Shown here in pieces: positions 24,823-35,137 of a DNA stretch of 64,000 bases. Within the stretch, counting starts at the first letter, position 1. Each line of letters starts with the position of its first letter. The position numbers were made by a program, and so were the translations under genes. The notes under the pieces were generated by a model, which worked only from the letters and a program-made list of their open reading frames with translations, was not told where the DNA came from and ran no database searches. The DNA comes from Clostridium sp. MD294 (GTDB lineage: Bacteria; Bacillota; Clostridia; Lachnospirales; Anaerotignaceae): positions 62,001 to 126,000 of the forward strand of contig NZ_CP097810.1 of assembly GCF_000364165.2 (NCBI RefSeq). The letters are read 5' to 3'.

Positions 24823-27666
24823 TTACTCATATTTCTGTAAAACTTTTTTTAAATAAATTCCTGTATAAGAATTTTCTACTTCACAAATTTGTTCTGGTGT
24901 GCCTGAAGCTATCATTGTTCCTCCTTTATTACCTCCTTCTGGCCCTAAATCTATAATATAATCTGCTGTTTTTATTACATCTAAATTATGTTCTATCACT
25001 ACAACGGTATTTCCTCCCTCTGTTAATCTTTGTATGATTTTTACTAATTTATGCACATCTGCTGTATGCAATCCTGTTGTAGGTTCATCTAATATATACA
25101 TCGTTTTTCCTGTGCTTTTTTTACTTAATTCTGTTGCTAATTTTACTCTTTGTGCTTCTCCTCCTGACAATGTTGTAGAAGACTGTCCCAACTGCACATA
25201 ACTTAGTCCAACATCATACAATGTTTGTAATTTATTTTTTATTTTTGGTATATTTTCAAAAAATATCAATGCCTCCTCTACTGTCATTTCCAATACATCA
25301 GATATTGTCTTTCCTTTATAATGTACCTCCAATGTTTCTCTATTATATCTCTTACCATGACAAACATCACAAGGTACATACACATCAGGCAAAAAGTGCA
25401 TTTCTATTTTTAATATACCATCTCCTGCACACGCCTCACATCTACCCCCTTTTACATTAAAACTAAATCTACCCTTTTGATAGCCTCTCATATTCGCCTC
25501 TGTCGTTTGGGCAAATAATTCCCTTATCATATCAAAAAGCCCTGTATAAGTTGCTGGATTGCTTCTAGGTGTCCTTCCTATAGGTGATTGGTCAATATTG
25601 ATGACTTTATCTAATTTTTCTATTCCCAAAATATCTTTATGTTCTCCTGCTTTTACTCTTGCTCTATTTAAGTCTTTTGCTAATCTTTTATACAATATTT
25701 CATTTACAAGAGAACTTTTTCCAGAACCGCTTACTCCCGTAACACAAGTGAACAACCCTAAGGGAATAGTAACATCAATATTTTTTAAATTATTTTGTGT
25801 TGCTCCTATTATTTTTAATACAGCATCTTTTTGTATTTCTTTTCTTTGAGAAGGAATTTCTATTTTCTTTTTACCACTAATATAATCTCCTGTAATAGAA
25901 TTTGGGCATTTTATCAAATCTTGCACATCACCAGCAAATACAATTTCTCCTCCCGCTTTTCCAGCACCAGGTCCAACATCTACTATAAAATCTGATGCTA
26001 ACATAGTATCTTCATCATGTTCTACTACAATAAGAGAATTTCCTATATCTCTTAAATGTTTTAATGTACTAAGCAATTTATCATTATCTCTTTGATGCAG
26101 TCCTATACTTGGCTCATCTAATATATACACAACCCCTACCAATCCAGAACCTATTTGTGTCGCAAGGCGTATCCTTTGTGCTTCTCCTCCTGAAAGTGTA
26201 CCAGCAGGTCTAGATAATGTCAAATATTCTAATCCTACATCTATTAAAAATTGTATACGTGCATTGATTTCTTTTAATATTTGTTTGGCAATTTTAGACT
26301 GTTTTTCTGTTAATACCAATTCTTTAAAAAACTGCTGTATTGCATTTACAGACATTTCTGTTACTTCTGATATATTTTTATCTCCTACTGTAACTGCAAG
26401 TACTTCAGAACGAAGCCTTTTTCCATTACAACTAGGACAGGTAATATTTGTCATATATTCTTCATATTCTATTCTCATTGTTTCTGATGTTTCTTCATAT
26501 CTTTTTTGTAAATTATTTATAATTCCATCAAATTGATATTCATATGTTCCAGTTCCTCTAAAATTAGTATAAGTAATATTTACTTTTTCCCCTTTTGTAC
26601 CATAAAATATAATTTCTTTTATCTGTTCACTCAACTCTTTAAAAGGGGTATTCAACGAAAAATGATATTTTTCAGCCAGAGCATCAAAAAGTAAACGACT
26701 CATACTTTCTTTATTATTTCCTATAGATTGATACCCTGGTGCAGCTATTGCTCCCTGCAATATACTTAATTGTTGATTAGGTACTATCAAATCTATATCA
26801 AATTTCATTTGTCTTCCTAATCCTGTACAAACGGTACAAGCACCCGCTGGATTATTAAATGAAAATAATCTTGGTTCTATTTCTGAAATATTGATACCAC
26901 AATCCGTACAACTAAAATTTTGACTAAATATTAATTCCTGCTCTCCCATATTAACATCTACTACTATAGTTCCTCCAGAAAGTGCAGAAACTGTTTCTAA
27001 TGACTCTGTCAATCTTTTTTGCATATCTTCTTTTACTATCAATCTATCTACTACAATTTCAATATTATGTTTTTTATTTTTTTCTAGTTCTATTTCTTCT
27101 GATAATTCATACAATATACCATCTATTCTCGCCCTTACATAACCACTTTTTCTAGCGTCTTCTAACAGCTTTGTATGTTGTCCTTTTCTTGCCCTAACCA
27201 CTGGTGCTAATAACTGCAATTTAGAACGCTGTGATAACGCCATAATTTGGTCTGCTATTTGGTCTATTGTTTGTTTTTTGATTTCTTTGCCACATTTTGG
27301 ACAATGTGGTATACCAATTCTAGCAAAAAGCAATCTCAAATAATCATATATTTCTGTTACAGTTCCCACTGTAGAACGAGGATTGTGGCTTGTTGTTTTT
27401 TGGTCAATAGATATAGCAGGAGAAAGTCCTTCTATATATTCTACATCTGGCTTTTCCATTTGTCCTAAAAACTGCCTTGCATAAGAAGACAATGACTCCA
27501 CATATCTTCTTTGTCCTTCTGCATAAATAGTATCAAAAGCAAGAGATGTTTTTCCTGAACCACTTACTCCTGTAAATACTACAAATTTATCTCTAGGTAT
27601 TTTTAAATTAATATTTTTTAAATTGTGTTCTTTCGCTCCTCTTATTATAATATCATTTTTAGACAT
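24823..27666 (-). CDS. uvrA: UvrABC excinuclease subunit A
   Basis: 947 residues, the normal UvrA length. Both ABC ATPase halves are present: Walker [13 protein letters not shown] near the start and [12 protein letters not shown] in the second half, each with LSGGEAQR signatures and ILDEP Walker B. Zinc modules CPKC and CEACAGDG with CDVCHGKR are visible. UvrA scans DNA for bulky lesions and loads UvrB. It follows uvrB by 25 bp, the standard uvrB-uvrA operon. SD AAAGGAAG lies before the ATG. Confidence 0.97.
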   Translation of the reverse strand: MSKNDIIIRGAKEHNLKNINLKIPRDKFVVFTGVSGSGKTSLAFDTIYAEGQRRYVESLSSYARQFLGQMEKPDVEYIEGLSPAISIDQKTTSHNPRSTVGTVTEIYDYLRLLFARIGIPHCPKCGKEIKKQTIDQIADQIMALSQRSKLQLLAPVVRARKGQHTKLLEDARKSGYVRARIDGILYELSEEIELEKNKKHNIEIVVDRLIVKEDMQKRLTESLETVSALSGGTIVVDVNMGEQELIFSQNFSCTDCGINISEIEPRLFSFNNPAGACTVCTGLGRQMKFDIDLIVPNQQLSILQGAIAAPGYQSIGNNKESMSRLLFDALAEKYHFSLNTPFKELSEQIKEIIFYGTKGEKVNITYTNFRGTGTYEYQFDGIINNLQKRYEETSETMRIEYEEYMTNITCPSCNGKRLRSEVLAVTVGDKNISEVTEMSVNAIQQFFKELVLTEKQSKIAKQILKEINARIQFLIDVGLEYLTLSRPAGTLSGGEAQRIRLATQIGSGLVGVVYILDEPSIGLHQRDNDKLLSTLKHLRDIGNSLIVVEHDEDTMLASDFIVDVGPGAGKAGGEIVFAGDVQDLIKCPNSITGDYISGKKKIEIPSQRKEIQKDAVLKIIGATQNNLKNIDVTIPLGLFTCVTGVSGSGKSSLVNEILYKRLAKDLNRARVKAGEHKDILGIEKLDKVINIDQSPIGRTPRSNPATYTGLFDMIRELFAQTTEANMRGYQKGRFSFNVKGGRCEACAGDGILKIEMHFLPDVYVPCDVCHGKRYNRETLEVHYKGKTISDVLEMTVEEALIFFENIPKIKNKLQTLYDVGLSYVQLGQSSTTLSGGEAQRVKLATELSKKSTGKTMYILDEPTTGLHTADVHKLVKIIQRLTEGGNTVVVIEHNLDVIKTADYIIDLGPEGGNKGGTMIASGTPEQICEVENSYTGIYLKKVLQKYE

Positions 27667-27691
27667 TGCCCTTCTTCCTTTCTCAAAGTAC

Positions 27692-29668
27692 TTAGTCCAT
27701 AGCCTTTTTTAATTCTAGTATTTTATCCCTTAATTCTGCTGCTGTTTCAAATTCTAAATTTATTGCTGCCCTTTTCATTTCTTTTTCTAATTTATTTATT
27801 TCTTTTTGCAGTTGTTCTATACTCATAGATTGAGGGTCTTTTTCAAAATCAAATTTATTTTTCTTTTCTACTGCTTTTGTTGCATATATTACATCATGTA
27901 CTTTTTTTATAATTGTTTTTGGTATAATGCCATGTTGTTCATTATATTTTTTTTGTATTTCTCTTCTTCTTTGTGTTTCTGTAATAGCTTTTTTCATACT
28001 TTCTGTTATAATATCAGCATAAAGTATTACTCTACCTTCAGCATTTCTTGCTGCTCTACCTATTGTTTGTATCAGAGCAGTTTCAGAACGCAAAAATCCC
28101 TCTTTATCTGCATCTAATATTGCTACAAGAGATACTTCTGGTATATCCAAGCCTTCTCTTAATAAATTGATACCTACAAGCACATCAAACACATCTGTTC
28201 TTAAATCTTTTATAATTTCTAATCTTTCTAATGTATCAATATCAGAATGTAAATAACGCACTCTTATATCAGCCTCTTTTAAATATTCTGTCAAACGTTC
28301 TGCCATTTTTTTAGTAAGTGTTGTAATCAACACCTTTTGTTTTTTCGCTGTTGTTTTCTGTATTTCTACAATTAAATCGTCTATTTGCCCTGTAATGGGT
28401 TTTACTACTACTTCTGGGTCTAACAGCCCTGTAGGCCTAATAAGCTGTTCTGATATTTGCTGTGAATGTTTTTGCTCATATACGGAAGGTGTTGCTGATA
28501 CAAAAAGTAATTGATTAATGTGCTTTTCAAACTCTTCAAATCGTAAAGGTCTATTGTCTAATGCAGAAGGCAGTCTAAAACCATATTCTACAAGTGTTGT
28601 TTTTCTAGATTTATCTCCCTCATACATTCCCCTAATCTGTGGTATAGATACATGGGACTCATCTGCTATGATTAAAAAATCATCTGGAAAAAAGTCAAGT
28701 AATGTATAGGGTGTTGCTCCTGCTTCTCTTAATGATAAATGTCGTGAATAGTTTTCTATGCCAGAACAAAATCCTATTTCTTTCATCATTTCTATATCAT
28801 AATGTGTTCTTTGTTCTAAACGTTGTGCTTCTAATAATTTATATTCTTTTGTAAACTGTTTTACACTTTCGCTTAATTCTTGCTCTATTCTTGTAATTGC
28901 TATTTGCAATTTATCCGCAGGCGTTACATAGTGAGAAGCAGGAAATATAGCAACATGGTTTCTTTCTCCTAATACTTTACCTGTCAATACATCAATTTCT
29001 GTAATTCTATCAATTTCATCTCCAAAAAATTCTACTCTGATAGCGTGTTCATTACTTGCTACAGGAAATATCTCTACAACATCTCCTCTTACTCGGAATG
29101 TTCCTCTCTCAAAATTGACATCATTTCTGTTATATTGTATTTCAATGAGTTTTCTTAATACATCATCTCTATCTTTTATCATATTAGGGCGGAGAGAAAG
29201 CATCATTTCTTTATAACTTTTAGGGTCACCTAAACCATATATACATGAAACACTTGCTACAATAAGCACATCTTTTCTTTCCAACAAAGCCGCTGTTGCA
29301 GAATGTCGTAATTTATCAATTTCATCATTTATAGCAGAGTCTTTTTCAATATAAGTATCTGTACTAGGTACATATGCCTCAGGTTGATAATAGTCATAAT
29401 AACTGACAAAATATTCTACTGCATTGTCTGGAAATAATTCTTTAAATTCATTATACAACTGTGCTGCTAGTGTTTTATTGTGTGCAATGACAAGTGTAGG
29501 TTTTTGTAATTTCTCAATAACATTCGCCATAGTAAACGTTTTTCCAGAACCTGTTACTCCCAATAAAGTCTGATATTTCAACCCTTTTTGAAAACCTTCC
29601 GCTAATTTTTCTATTGCTTGAGGCTGGTCGCCTGTAGGTTTATATTGTGAACTTATTTTAAAATCCAT
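27692..29668 (-). CDS. uvrB: UvrABC excinuclease subunit B
   Basis: 658 residues with Walker [11 protein letters not shown], the beta-hairpin region [12 protein letters not shown] that clamps damaged [12 protein letters not shown], the helicase-like C-terminal domain ([23 protein letters not shown]) and the C-terminal UVR helix pair that binds UvrC. UvrB verifies damage for nucleotide-excision repair. GGGAGG precedes the ATG. I could not recognise a LexA/DinR box upstream. Confidence 0.97.
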   Translation of the reverse strand: MDFKISSQYKPTGDQPQAIEKLAEGFQKGLKYQTLLGVTGSGKTFTMANVIEKLQKPTLVIAHNKTLAAQLYNEFKELFPDNAVEYFVSYYDYYQPEAYVPSTDTYIEKDSAINDEIDKLRHSATAALLERKDVLIVASVSCIYGLGDPKSYKEMMLSLRPNMIKDRDDVLRKLIEIQYNRNDVNFERGTFRVRGDVVEIFPVASNEHAIRVEFFGDEIDRITEIDVLTGKVLGERNHVAIFPASHYVTPADKLQIAITRIEQELSESVKQFTKEYKLLEAQRLEQRTHYDIEMMKEIGFCSGIENYSRHLSLREAGATPYTLLDFFPDDFLIIADESHVSIPQIRGMYEGDKSRKTTLVEYGFRLPSALDNRPLRFEEFEKHINQLLFVSATPSVYEQKHSQQISEQLIRPTGLLDPEVVVKPITGQIDDLIVEIQKTTAKKQKVLITTLTKKMAERLTEYLKEADIRVRYLHSDIDTLERLEIIKDLRTDVFDVLVGINLLREGLDIPEVSLVAILDADKEGFLRSETALIQTIGRAARNAEGRVILYADIITESMKKAITETQRRREIQKKYNEQHGIIPKTIIKKVHDVIYATKAVEKKNKFDFEKDPQSMSIEQLQKEINKLEKEMKRAAINLEFETAAELRDKILELKKAMD

Positions 29669-29852
29669 GCTTTTTTAACCTCCCATTTTTGACCTTTTTT
29701 TAATTTAAAATAATTTTTTATATTGTCATTTTTTACAATATTTACCTAAAAAACACACTCATTACGAATTTAGGTCACAAAAACTATTTTACAAATTATT
29801 TCACACAAAATATATTTCTATCATACTTATTTTTATATTTTACCATAAAAAT

Positions 29853-29896
29853 AAAAAAAGTACAGAACATTTATTCGAATAAATCATTTGTACTTT
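29853..29896 (-). terminator. Intrinsic terminator with inner palindrome
   Basis: AAAGTACA and TGTACTTT enclose the palindrome ATTTATTCGAATAAAT; on the minus strand the stem runs into seven T. No gene is seen immediately upstream of it on that strand. Confidence 0.65.
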
Positions 29897-30078
29897 CAAT
29901 AGTATAGAAATCAAATAATGGATTTTATTTGATTAGCTTCATTAAGTATTTCTCTTTTTTAGAGCAAATCAACCATACTACTATATTTACTTTTCATTTT
30001 CTGTATATGACTTGTTTGCTATACTTTAGTGCAAATTATTTACATTACTAATGTTGAAGCTCTTTTATGCTAAAACAA

Positions 30079-30114
30079 TAAAAATGCTCTGTTTCTAAGT
30101 CATAGAAACAGAGC
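30079..30114 (-). terminator. S-layer gene terminator
   Basis: GCTCTGTTTCT and AGAAACAGAGC form a perfect 11-bp stem with a 7-base loop, followed by ATTTTTAT on the minus strand. It gives the S-layer mRNA a 3-prime tail of about 220 bases. Confidence 0.8.
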
Positions 30115-30330
30115 CAAAAAACAATATACATGACCTCTCCCTGTAAGGGAGCAGCAATAGGGCAATATATTTATTTTTTATGTAGCATTTACTTTCGGGA
30201 CAATTATAAATGCTTTTTCGATCATTTTATATTATAGGGCAAAGCTATTACCGCATCAATGTTTTAATTTTTTAAGGATTTTGTATCAATGTTTTACCGT
30301 TTGGACACGAGCCATTACAGTATGGCTTTA

Positions 30331-33300
30331 TTATTCACTTACTGTACTTGCTGTTGCACTATCAACGTCAGCAGCAGTTACAACTTCAGCACTATCAAAT
30401 GCTGCTATAAGTATTTTAACAGTTATAGCACTTCCATCTAATTCTGAACCACTATCAAGTGTTAATGTTACTGTCTTATTACTGTTAGACAACACAGCAG
30501 TACTTATTGTTTTACCATTAATTGCATAGTTTGTAGCTACTGCTCCTTGCGTTGCATCAAATGTTCCTTTTGATAATACAATTGTAATTGTATTATCTCC
30601 TGATACTGTACTATCTACAGATGCCGTTACATCTTGTTGTTCTGTTGGTGCTTCTTCTGTACTTGCTTCTGCTGTTACATTATCTGCTGTTACAACTGCA
30701 TCTGATGTAAATGCATCTGCTGCTATTGTTACATCTACTGTTCCTGCACTTGCTCCTGCTGCAAGCGTTAATGTAGCTACTGTGTCGTTGCTGGATAATG
30801 CTACACTACTTACTGTTCCGCTGCTAAGTGTAAATTTGCTAGCTGCTACTCCTGTTACAAATTTTCCACCGCCTGCTATTGTAAGTGTAATTGTATCATT
30901 TCCTGCTGCTGTTGTTACTCCTTTTTTCTCTACTGCTGCTTGTGTGCCTGCATCATCTGCTGTACTTGCTTCTGCAGTCACGTTAGTTGCAGTTACAACT
31001 GCATCTTCTGTAAATGCGTCAGCTGCTATTGTTACATCTACTGTTCCTGCACTTGCTGCAGCAGCAAGTGTTAATGTAGCTACTGTATCATTGTTGGATA
31101 ATTCTACACTACTTACTGTTCCGCTGCTAAGTGTAAATTTGCTAGCTGCTACTCCTGTTACAAATTTTCCACCGCCTGCTATTGTAAGTGTAATTGTATC
31201 ATTTCCTGCTGCTGTTGTTACTCCTTTTTTCTCTACTGCTGCTTGTGTGCCTGCATCATCTGCTGTACTTGCTTCTGCAGTCACGTTAGTTGCAGTTACA
31301 ACTGCATCTTCTGTAAATGCGTCAGCTGCTATTGTTACATCTACTGTTCCTGCACTTGCTGCAGCAGCAAGTGTTAATGTAGCTACTGTATTATTATTGG
31401 ATAATGCTACACTACTTACTGTTCCGCTGCTAAGTGTAAATTTGTCAGCTGTTACACCTGTTACAAATTTTCCACTGCCTGTTATTGTAAGTGTAATTGT
31501 ATCATTTCCTGCTGCTGTTGTTACTCCTTTTTTCTCTACTGCTGCTTGTGTTGGTGCTGCTGGTTGTACTTCATATGGTACTTCAAATACCAAATTACCA
31601 GCTGTTTCACTTGTACCTTTATTAACAGTTCCAGTTACTCCACCTACAGTAGCAATAGTATCATCAAGAGCATAACCATCTGTTGGTGCAAATTCAAGTA
31701 CTAAGTTAACTGTTTCACCTTCTGTAAGATCAGTTGCTGGATTACCGCTATCATCTTGCCATTTAGCAGTTACTGTATATTGAGTAGGTTCTCCAGGTGT
31801 TACAGTAACTGTAGGTGCTGTACCTGCTTTTACATCTGCTGCTTCTGGAAGGCCTGTTACACCTATCGCTATTACTTTCTTACCATCTTGTGCTGCTACA
31901 GCAGTTTCAAAAGTTTCTTGTGCTGTTGTTAAATTTTCTATTGCTTCATTTATTGCTGTATCGTCTGTACTGTTATTGTCTATTAAAGTTTGTGCCGCAT
32001 CAATTACAGCTTTAAAATCAGTTTTTTGTGCTGTTGTTGCCCATTTTGTACCTACTGCTACATCTTTACCATCTCCACTTGTACTTAGTTGTGTATTGTC
32101 ATGTAATGTTTTTGCAGTAGGAACCATTGCTTTTAATGCGTCTAAGCCTGCTAGTGTACCAAGTTTTTTTGCACTTTCAAAAATTTCTTGTGCTGCTGTT
32201 AAGTCAGATACTGCTGCATCTACATCATCTTGTGTTGCAGTATCGTCACTAGCTACAGCTTGTGCTGCAGTAATTGCTGCTTCAAAATCAGCCATAACAG
32301 CTTTTGTTACCCAGTATTGGTTTGGTGCTACATCAGAACCATCATCAGCGTCAGTTGTTATTGCAGTAGCTTTTGCTTCTGTTGCAGCTGTAATTGCAGC
32401 AGTTAACTCTGTTTTATCTACTCCTGGTGTTTCATCTGCTGCTTTTACTGTTACAGTTGCTGTAGCTGTTACATCACCTGTTTTAGCTGTTACTGTAATT
32501 GTTCCTGCTGGTGCATTTGCAGGTATTGTTAATGTAGCTTTTGTGCTATCATCTTCATTAGCTGCTATAGTAGCACCTGTTTCACCTGCAGTTGCAGACC
32601 ATTCTATTGTAGCGTCTGCTGCAAATCCTGTTGCTGTAAATGCAACTGTTTGATCTTGTTCACTTGCTGTAATTTCTTTTGTTTCTGGCGTAATTTTTGC
32701 TGTTTCTTCTACTGGTGGTTCTGGGTCTGGTGTAGGATCTGGTGTAGGTTCAACTGGTTTATCAGATACATCAGGGATATTATCTCCAGAGTCAGAAGTA
32801 TCTATAGTACTCTTATCTGTAGCTTCAATTTTATTTACAGTACCTTCACCTGTAACTTCTGAGCCTTTAGCTGTAGACGTAGATGTAATTGTATCTACTT
32901 TTGCATCTGCAGCTACATCTACTTTAGCTGTAGCTGTGTCAGAAAGTTCTACTTTGCCTACTGTAGCACTATCTTTTACAGCAACGTCAGCACTTGCACT
33001 ATCGCTTACTTTTACATTGTCCACTGTAGCGTTTCCGTTTACAGCAACACTTGCTTCTACACTACCATTTACTGCTACATTTTCAACACTTGCACCGTTT
33101 CTTACAGCGATATCTGTGCTACCTTCGCCATTCAATACGATGTCTTTTGCATCGCCTGTTACATTCACTTTGTTAACGCCATCTGCATTTTCTGCAACTT
33201 CAAGGCTTGCCTCTTTACCTAATTCTACTGTGCCTACACTTGCACCTTCTGCTACTTCCAATGGAGCAGTTGCTTCAGCACTGTCTATAGTAAAGTTTTT

Positions 33301-34431
33301 GATTGCAGTTGCAACTTTTGCTACAACAGTTGCAGCTAATTTTCTTGGAGTGCTTGTTGTGATTACTACTTGAGAACCTGGGACATTGTTTTCTATTACT
33401 GTAATAATACCACTTACACTTGTTTTTCCTTCAAAGAAAATGTTGATTTTTGCAGTATATGCTGCAGCTACTGCCACATCACTATCAGCATAAGCACTTG
33501 CTACTACTGCATCGCTTTGTACTTTAATATCAACATCACCTTTAAATCTAATGTCATTTAATTTCAAGCCGTTGTCTGGATAAATTGTTGTAGTACCTGT
33601 CAATGTTTTACCTTCGTAGTCATCTGCATCAGATTGAGAACGAATAGTTACATTGTGTGTTTTTTTGTCTTTGTCGCTAGAGCTGGAAGAGCTAGAACCT
33701 TTGCTGCTTCCGCCGCCGCCACCGCCGCTAGTCCATACCATGTTACCAGCTTCAGCTGTTCTGTTGTCTTCTGTGCTAGTGTTATCTCTATCAGTTGTGT
33801 CAATTTCACCTGATGGTGTGTTTGTGCTTCCGCCGCCTAATACTCTATCTAATGTAGAAACAGCTTCTGCTCTTGTCATGCCTTTGCTACCACCAAAGCT
33901 ACCATCAGGGTAACCACTTAAATAACCTGCTGCAACTGCTGCTCCTACTGCACCTTTTGCCCATGCTGGAATTTGTGCTGCATCTGTAAAGTTATTTGCT
34001 GCTGCTTCATTTGGTGTTAAACCTTTTGCATTGCAAATAAATACTGCTGCTTGCATTCTTGTTACTGTTTCGCCTGGTCTGAATGTACCATCTTCGAAAC
34101 CACTTGCTACTCTACCACCTACTGCTTTTGCTACATCAGCATAGAACCAGTCACTTTCTTTTACATCACTAAAGTTAATAGATGCACTAGAAGTAAATGC
34201 TGTTGGTGCTGCACTATTTAACAGTCTTACAAATTCTGCTCTTGTAATTGCTCTGTCTGGTTTGAATGTGCCGTCTTCATAACCGCCAATTCTACCTTCA
34301 TTTTGCCATTTTGTAATTGTAAATTCTGCCCAGTGGCCAAAAATGTCATTAGATGCTCCAAATACAGGAGCTACACTGCTTACTGTCATTGCTGTTGACA
34401 GCAAAAATGCTACTGCTTGATACTTCTTCAT
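30331..34431 (-). CDS. SLH-domain surface (S-layer) protein, 1366 aa
   Basis: A signal peptide (1-25) leads into three SLH domains (about 29-72, 85-134 and 148-196; each with GYEDGTFKP/GFEDGTFRP/GYPDGSFGG and TRAEF-like motifs) that bind pyruvylated secondary wall polymer. A Gly/Ser linker (about 233-255) is followed by a beta-helix-like stretch of short Val/Asp/Ala repeats, a Pro-rich linker near 567, an Ig-like domain, two FIVAR-like helical repeats, and a C-terminal array of three ~101-residue repeats plus a divergent fourth. AGGAGG lies 9 bases before the ATG. It is probably an abundant S-layer or adhesin protein. Codon use is restricted (mostly GCA/GCT/GTA), as in highly expressed genes. 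Confidence 0.9.
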   Translation of the reverse strand: MKKYQAVAFLLSTAMTVSSVAPVFGASNDIFGHWAEFTITKWQNEGRIGGYEDGTFKPDRAITRAEFVRLLNSAAPTAFTSSASINFSDVKESDWFYADVAKAVGGRVASGFEDGTFRPGETVTRMQAAVFICNAKGLTPNEAAANNFTDAAQIPAWAKGAVGAAVAAGYLSGYPDGSFGGSKGMTRAEAVSTLDRVLGGGSTNTPSGEIDTTDRDNTSTEDNRTAEAGNMVWTSGGGGGGSSKGSSSSSSSDKDKKTHNVTIRSQSDADDYEGKTLTGTTTIYPDNGLKLNDIRFKGDVDIKVQSDAVVASAYADSDVAVAAAYTAKINIFFEGKTSVSGIITVIENNVPGSQVVITTSTPRKLAATVVAKVATAIKNFTIDSAEATAPLEVAEGASVGTVELGKEASLEVAENADGVNKVNVTGDAKDIVLNGEGSTDIAVRNGASVENVAVNGSVEASVAVNGNATVDNVKVSDSASADVAVKDSATVGKVELSDTATAKVDVAADAKVDTITSTSTAKGSEVTGEGTVNKIEATDKSTIDTSDSGDNIPDVSDKPVEPTPDPTPDPEPPVEETAKITPETKEITASEQDQTVAFTATGFAADATIEWSATAGETGATIAANEDDSTKATLTIPANAPAGTITVTAKTGDVTATATVTVKAADETPGVDKTELTAAITAATEAKATAITTDADDGSDVAPNQYWVTKAVMADFEAAITAAQAVASDDTATQDDVDAAVSDLTAAQEIFESAKKLGTLAGLDALKAMVPTAKTLHDNTQLSTSGDGKDVAVGTKWATTAQKTDFKAVIDAAQTLIDNNSTDDTAINEAIENLTTAQETFETAVAAQDGKKVIAIGVTGLPEAADVKAGTAPTVTVTPGEPTQYTVTAKWQDDSGNPATDLTEGETVNLVLEFAPTDGYALDDTIATVGGVTGTVNKGTSETAGNLVFEVPYEVQPAAPTQAAVEKKGVTTAAGNDTITLTITGSGKFVTGVTADKFTLSSGTVSSVALSNNNTVATLTLAAAASAGTVDVTIAADAFTEDAVVTATNVTAEASTADDAGTQAAVEKKGVTTAAGNDTITLTIAGGGKFVTGVAASKFTLSSGTVSSVELSNNDTVATLTLAAAASAGTVDVTIAADAFTEDAVVTATNVTAEASTADDAGTQAAVEKKGVTTAAGNDTITLTIAGGGKFVTGVAASKFTLSSGTVSSVALSSNDTVATLTLAAGASAGTVDVTIAADAFTSDAVVTADNVTAEASTEEAPTEQQDVTASVDSTVSGDNTITIVLSKGTFDATQGAVATNYAINGKTISTAVLSNSNKTVTLTLDSGSELDGSAITVKILIAAFDSAEVVTAADVDSATASTVSE
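30642..31551 (-). repeat. Three in-frame 303-bp repeats in the S-layer gene
   Basis: The string CTTTTTTCTC and its surroundings recur at 30921, 31224 and 31527, exactly 303 bp apart, encoding 101-residue units that contain VEKKGVTTAAGNDTITLTI and VDVTIAADAF. Units one and two are nearly identical in DNA, so duplication is recent. The opposite strand is open across this array (30782-31675) as a by-product. Confidence 0.9.
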
Positions 34432-34534
34432 TTCTAAAATTCCTCCTTTTTAATAAAAATAAACTTTGTTAATATTGTTGTAACAGAGAGTTTGCCCTCC
34501 TCTCTTTATGTAATTATAAAAATTTACATTGTCC

Positions 34535-34552
34535 CAAAAAGTATACTTTTTG
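34535..34552. promoter_or_regulatory. Operator-like palindrome 1 at the S-layer gene
   Basis: CAAAAAGTATACTTTTTG is a perfect 18-bp palindrome in the leader, about 55 bp downstream of the -10 box. Confidence 0.55.
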
Positions 34553-34570
34553 AGAAATTTGCCACATTTC

Positions 34571-34586
34571 CAAAAAGATACATTTG
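34571..34586. promoter_or_regulatory. Operator-like palindrome 2 (degenerate)
   Basis: CAAAAAGATACATTTG keeps the left half and core of the perfect site at 34535 and lies about 20 bp downstream of the -10 box. Confidence 0.4.
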
Positions 34587-34606
34587 TTATAAATTTTTAT
34601 GCCTAT

Positions 34607-34635
34607 ACTATAACACAATTTATTTAAAATGTCTA
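34607..34635 (-). promoter_or_regulatory. S-layer gene promoter
   Basis: On the minus strand TAGACA, 17-base spacer, TATAGT. Transcription should begin near 34600, giving a leader of about 170 bases. Confidence 0.65.
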
Positions 34636-34681
34636 AGAAAATTTTTAAAAATTTACAAAATATGAAAAAAAGCTATTTTTT

Positions 34682-34699
34682 CAAAAAGTATACCTTTTG
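34682..34699. promoter_or_regulatory. Operator-like palindrome 3 upstream of the -35
   Basis: CAAAAAGTATACCTTTTG differs from the perfect site at 34535 by one base and lies about 47 bp upstream of the -35 box. Confidence 0.5.
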
Positions 34700-34953
34700 A
34701 ATTTATATTGATATATAATTAATCTACCTTATTATAGCAAATTCATATATAAAAAAATGCTAATCAAAAATTTAAGTATTTTCCCTTCTTTATCAAAGAA
34801 CTTCTTATTAACCACACAAAATACTTTACTATATTATTTGGAAACAATTTTTTTAAATTCATTATATAACTACACAACAAGTGTTTTATTTTATCATAAT
34901 AAATTTAAAAAAGTACATATAAAAATAGAACAAACATTCTTAATTTTTCCAAA
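34700..34953. other. AT-rich intergenic stretch without a credible gene
   Basis: Very AT-rich sequence between the S-layer control region and the rnc terminator. A 71-codon plus-strand frame (34757-34972) lacks a good ribosome site, has low-complexity content and runs into the terminator, so it is not called. Confidence 0.5.
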
Positions 34954-34988
34954 CAAAAAAGGTTCAATATAGTACAATATTGAACCTT
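34954..34988 (-). terminator. Terminator of the acpP-rnc unit
   Basis: AAGGTTCAATAT (34959-34970) and ATATTGAACCTT (34977-34988) form a 12-bp stem; T-rich tail on the minus strand. It lies about 150 bp after rnc. Confidence 0.8.
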
Positions 34989-35137
34989 AAAAATTAATGA
35001 TATTAAACACAAGTAAAACGTTTATATTTTCAGCAGAAAATACTTCATCAATATCGTTTTATAAACAACATAATTTTCTATAAAACACTATCTATTTGAA
35101 TAACAAATTTTGCTATTTTTTTAAATAAAACAGAATA

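Larger units (their letters stand above)
29669..30330. other. 662-bp intergenic region with several structured elements
   Basis: No credible gene is seen. The half nearest uvrB is AT-rich. Two minus-strand terminators (29853-29896 and 30079-30114) bracket about 180 bp that could be an independent small transcript. The half next to the S-layer gene is less AT-rich and contains hairpins at 30137-30151 (CTCCC/GGGAG), 30184-30214 (AGCATTTA/TAAATGCT) and 30311-30326 (GCCAT/ATGGC), plus direct repeats of ATAGGGCAA (30157, 30234) and of an ATCAATGTTTTA element (about 30256 and 30287). Confidence 0.6.

Noticed and set aside
29669-29880. LexA/DinR box upstream of uvrB
   Set aside because: Only a poor GAAC-N5-TTCG match was seen, inside a terminator hairpin; not the CGAAC-N4-GTTCG consensus.
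30782-31675. 297-codon plus-strand frame
   Set aside because: It is antisense to the S-layer repeats. Its Ala/Val/Ser/Thr-rich content and exact repeat pattern follow from the restricted codon use of the opposite strand; no ribosome site.
34757-34972. 71-codon plus-strand frame
   Set aside because: AT-rich low-complexity content, no SD and it ends inside the rnc terminator.
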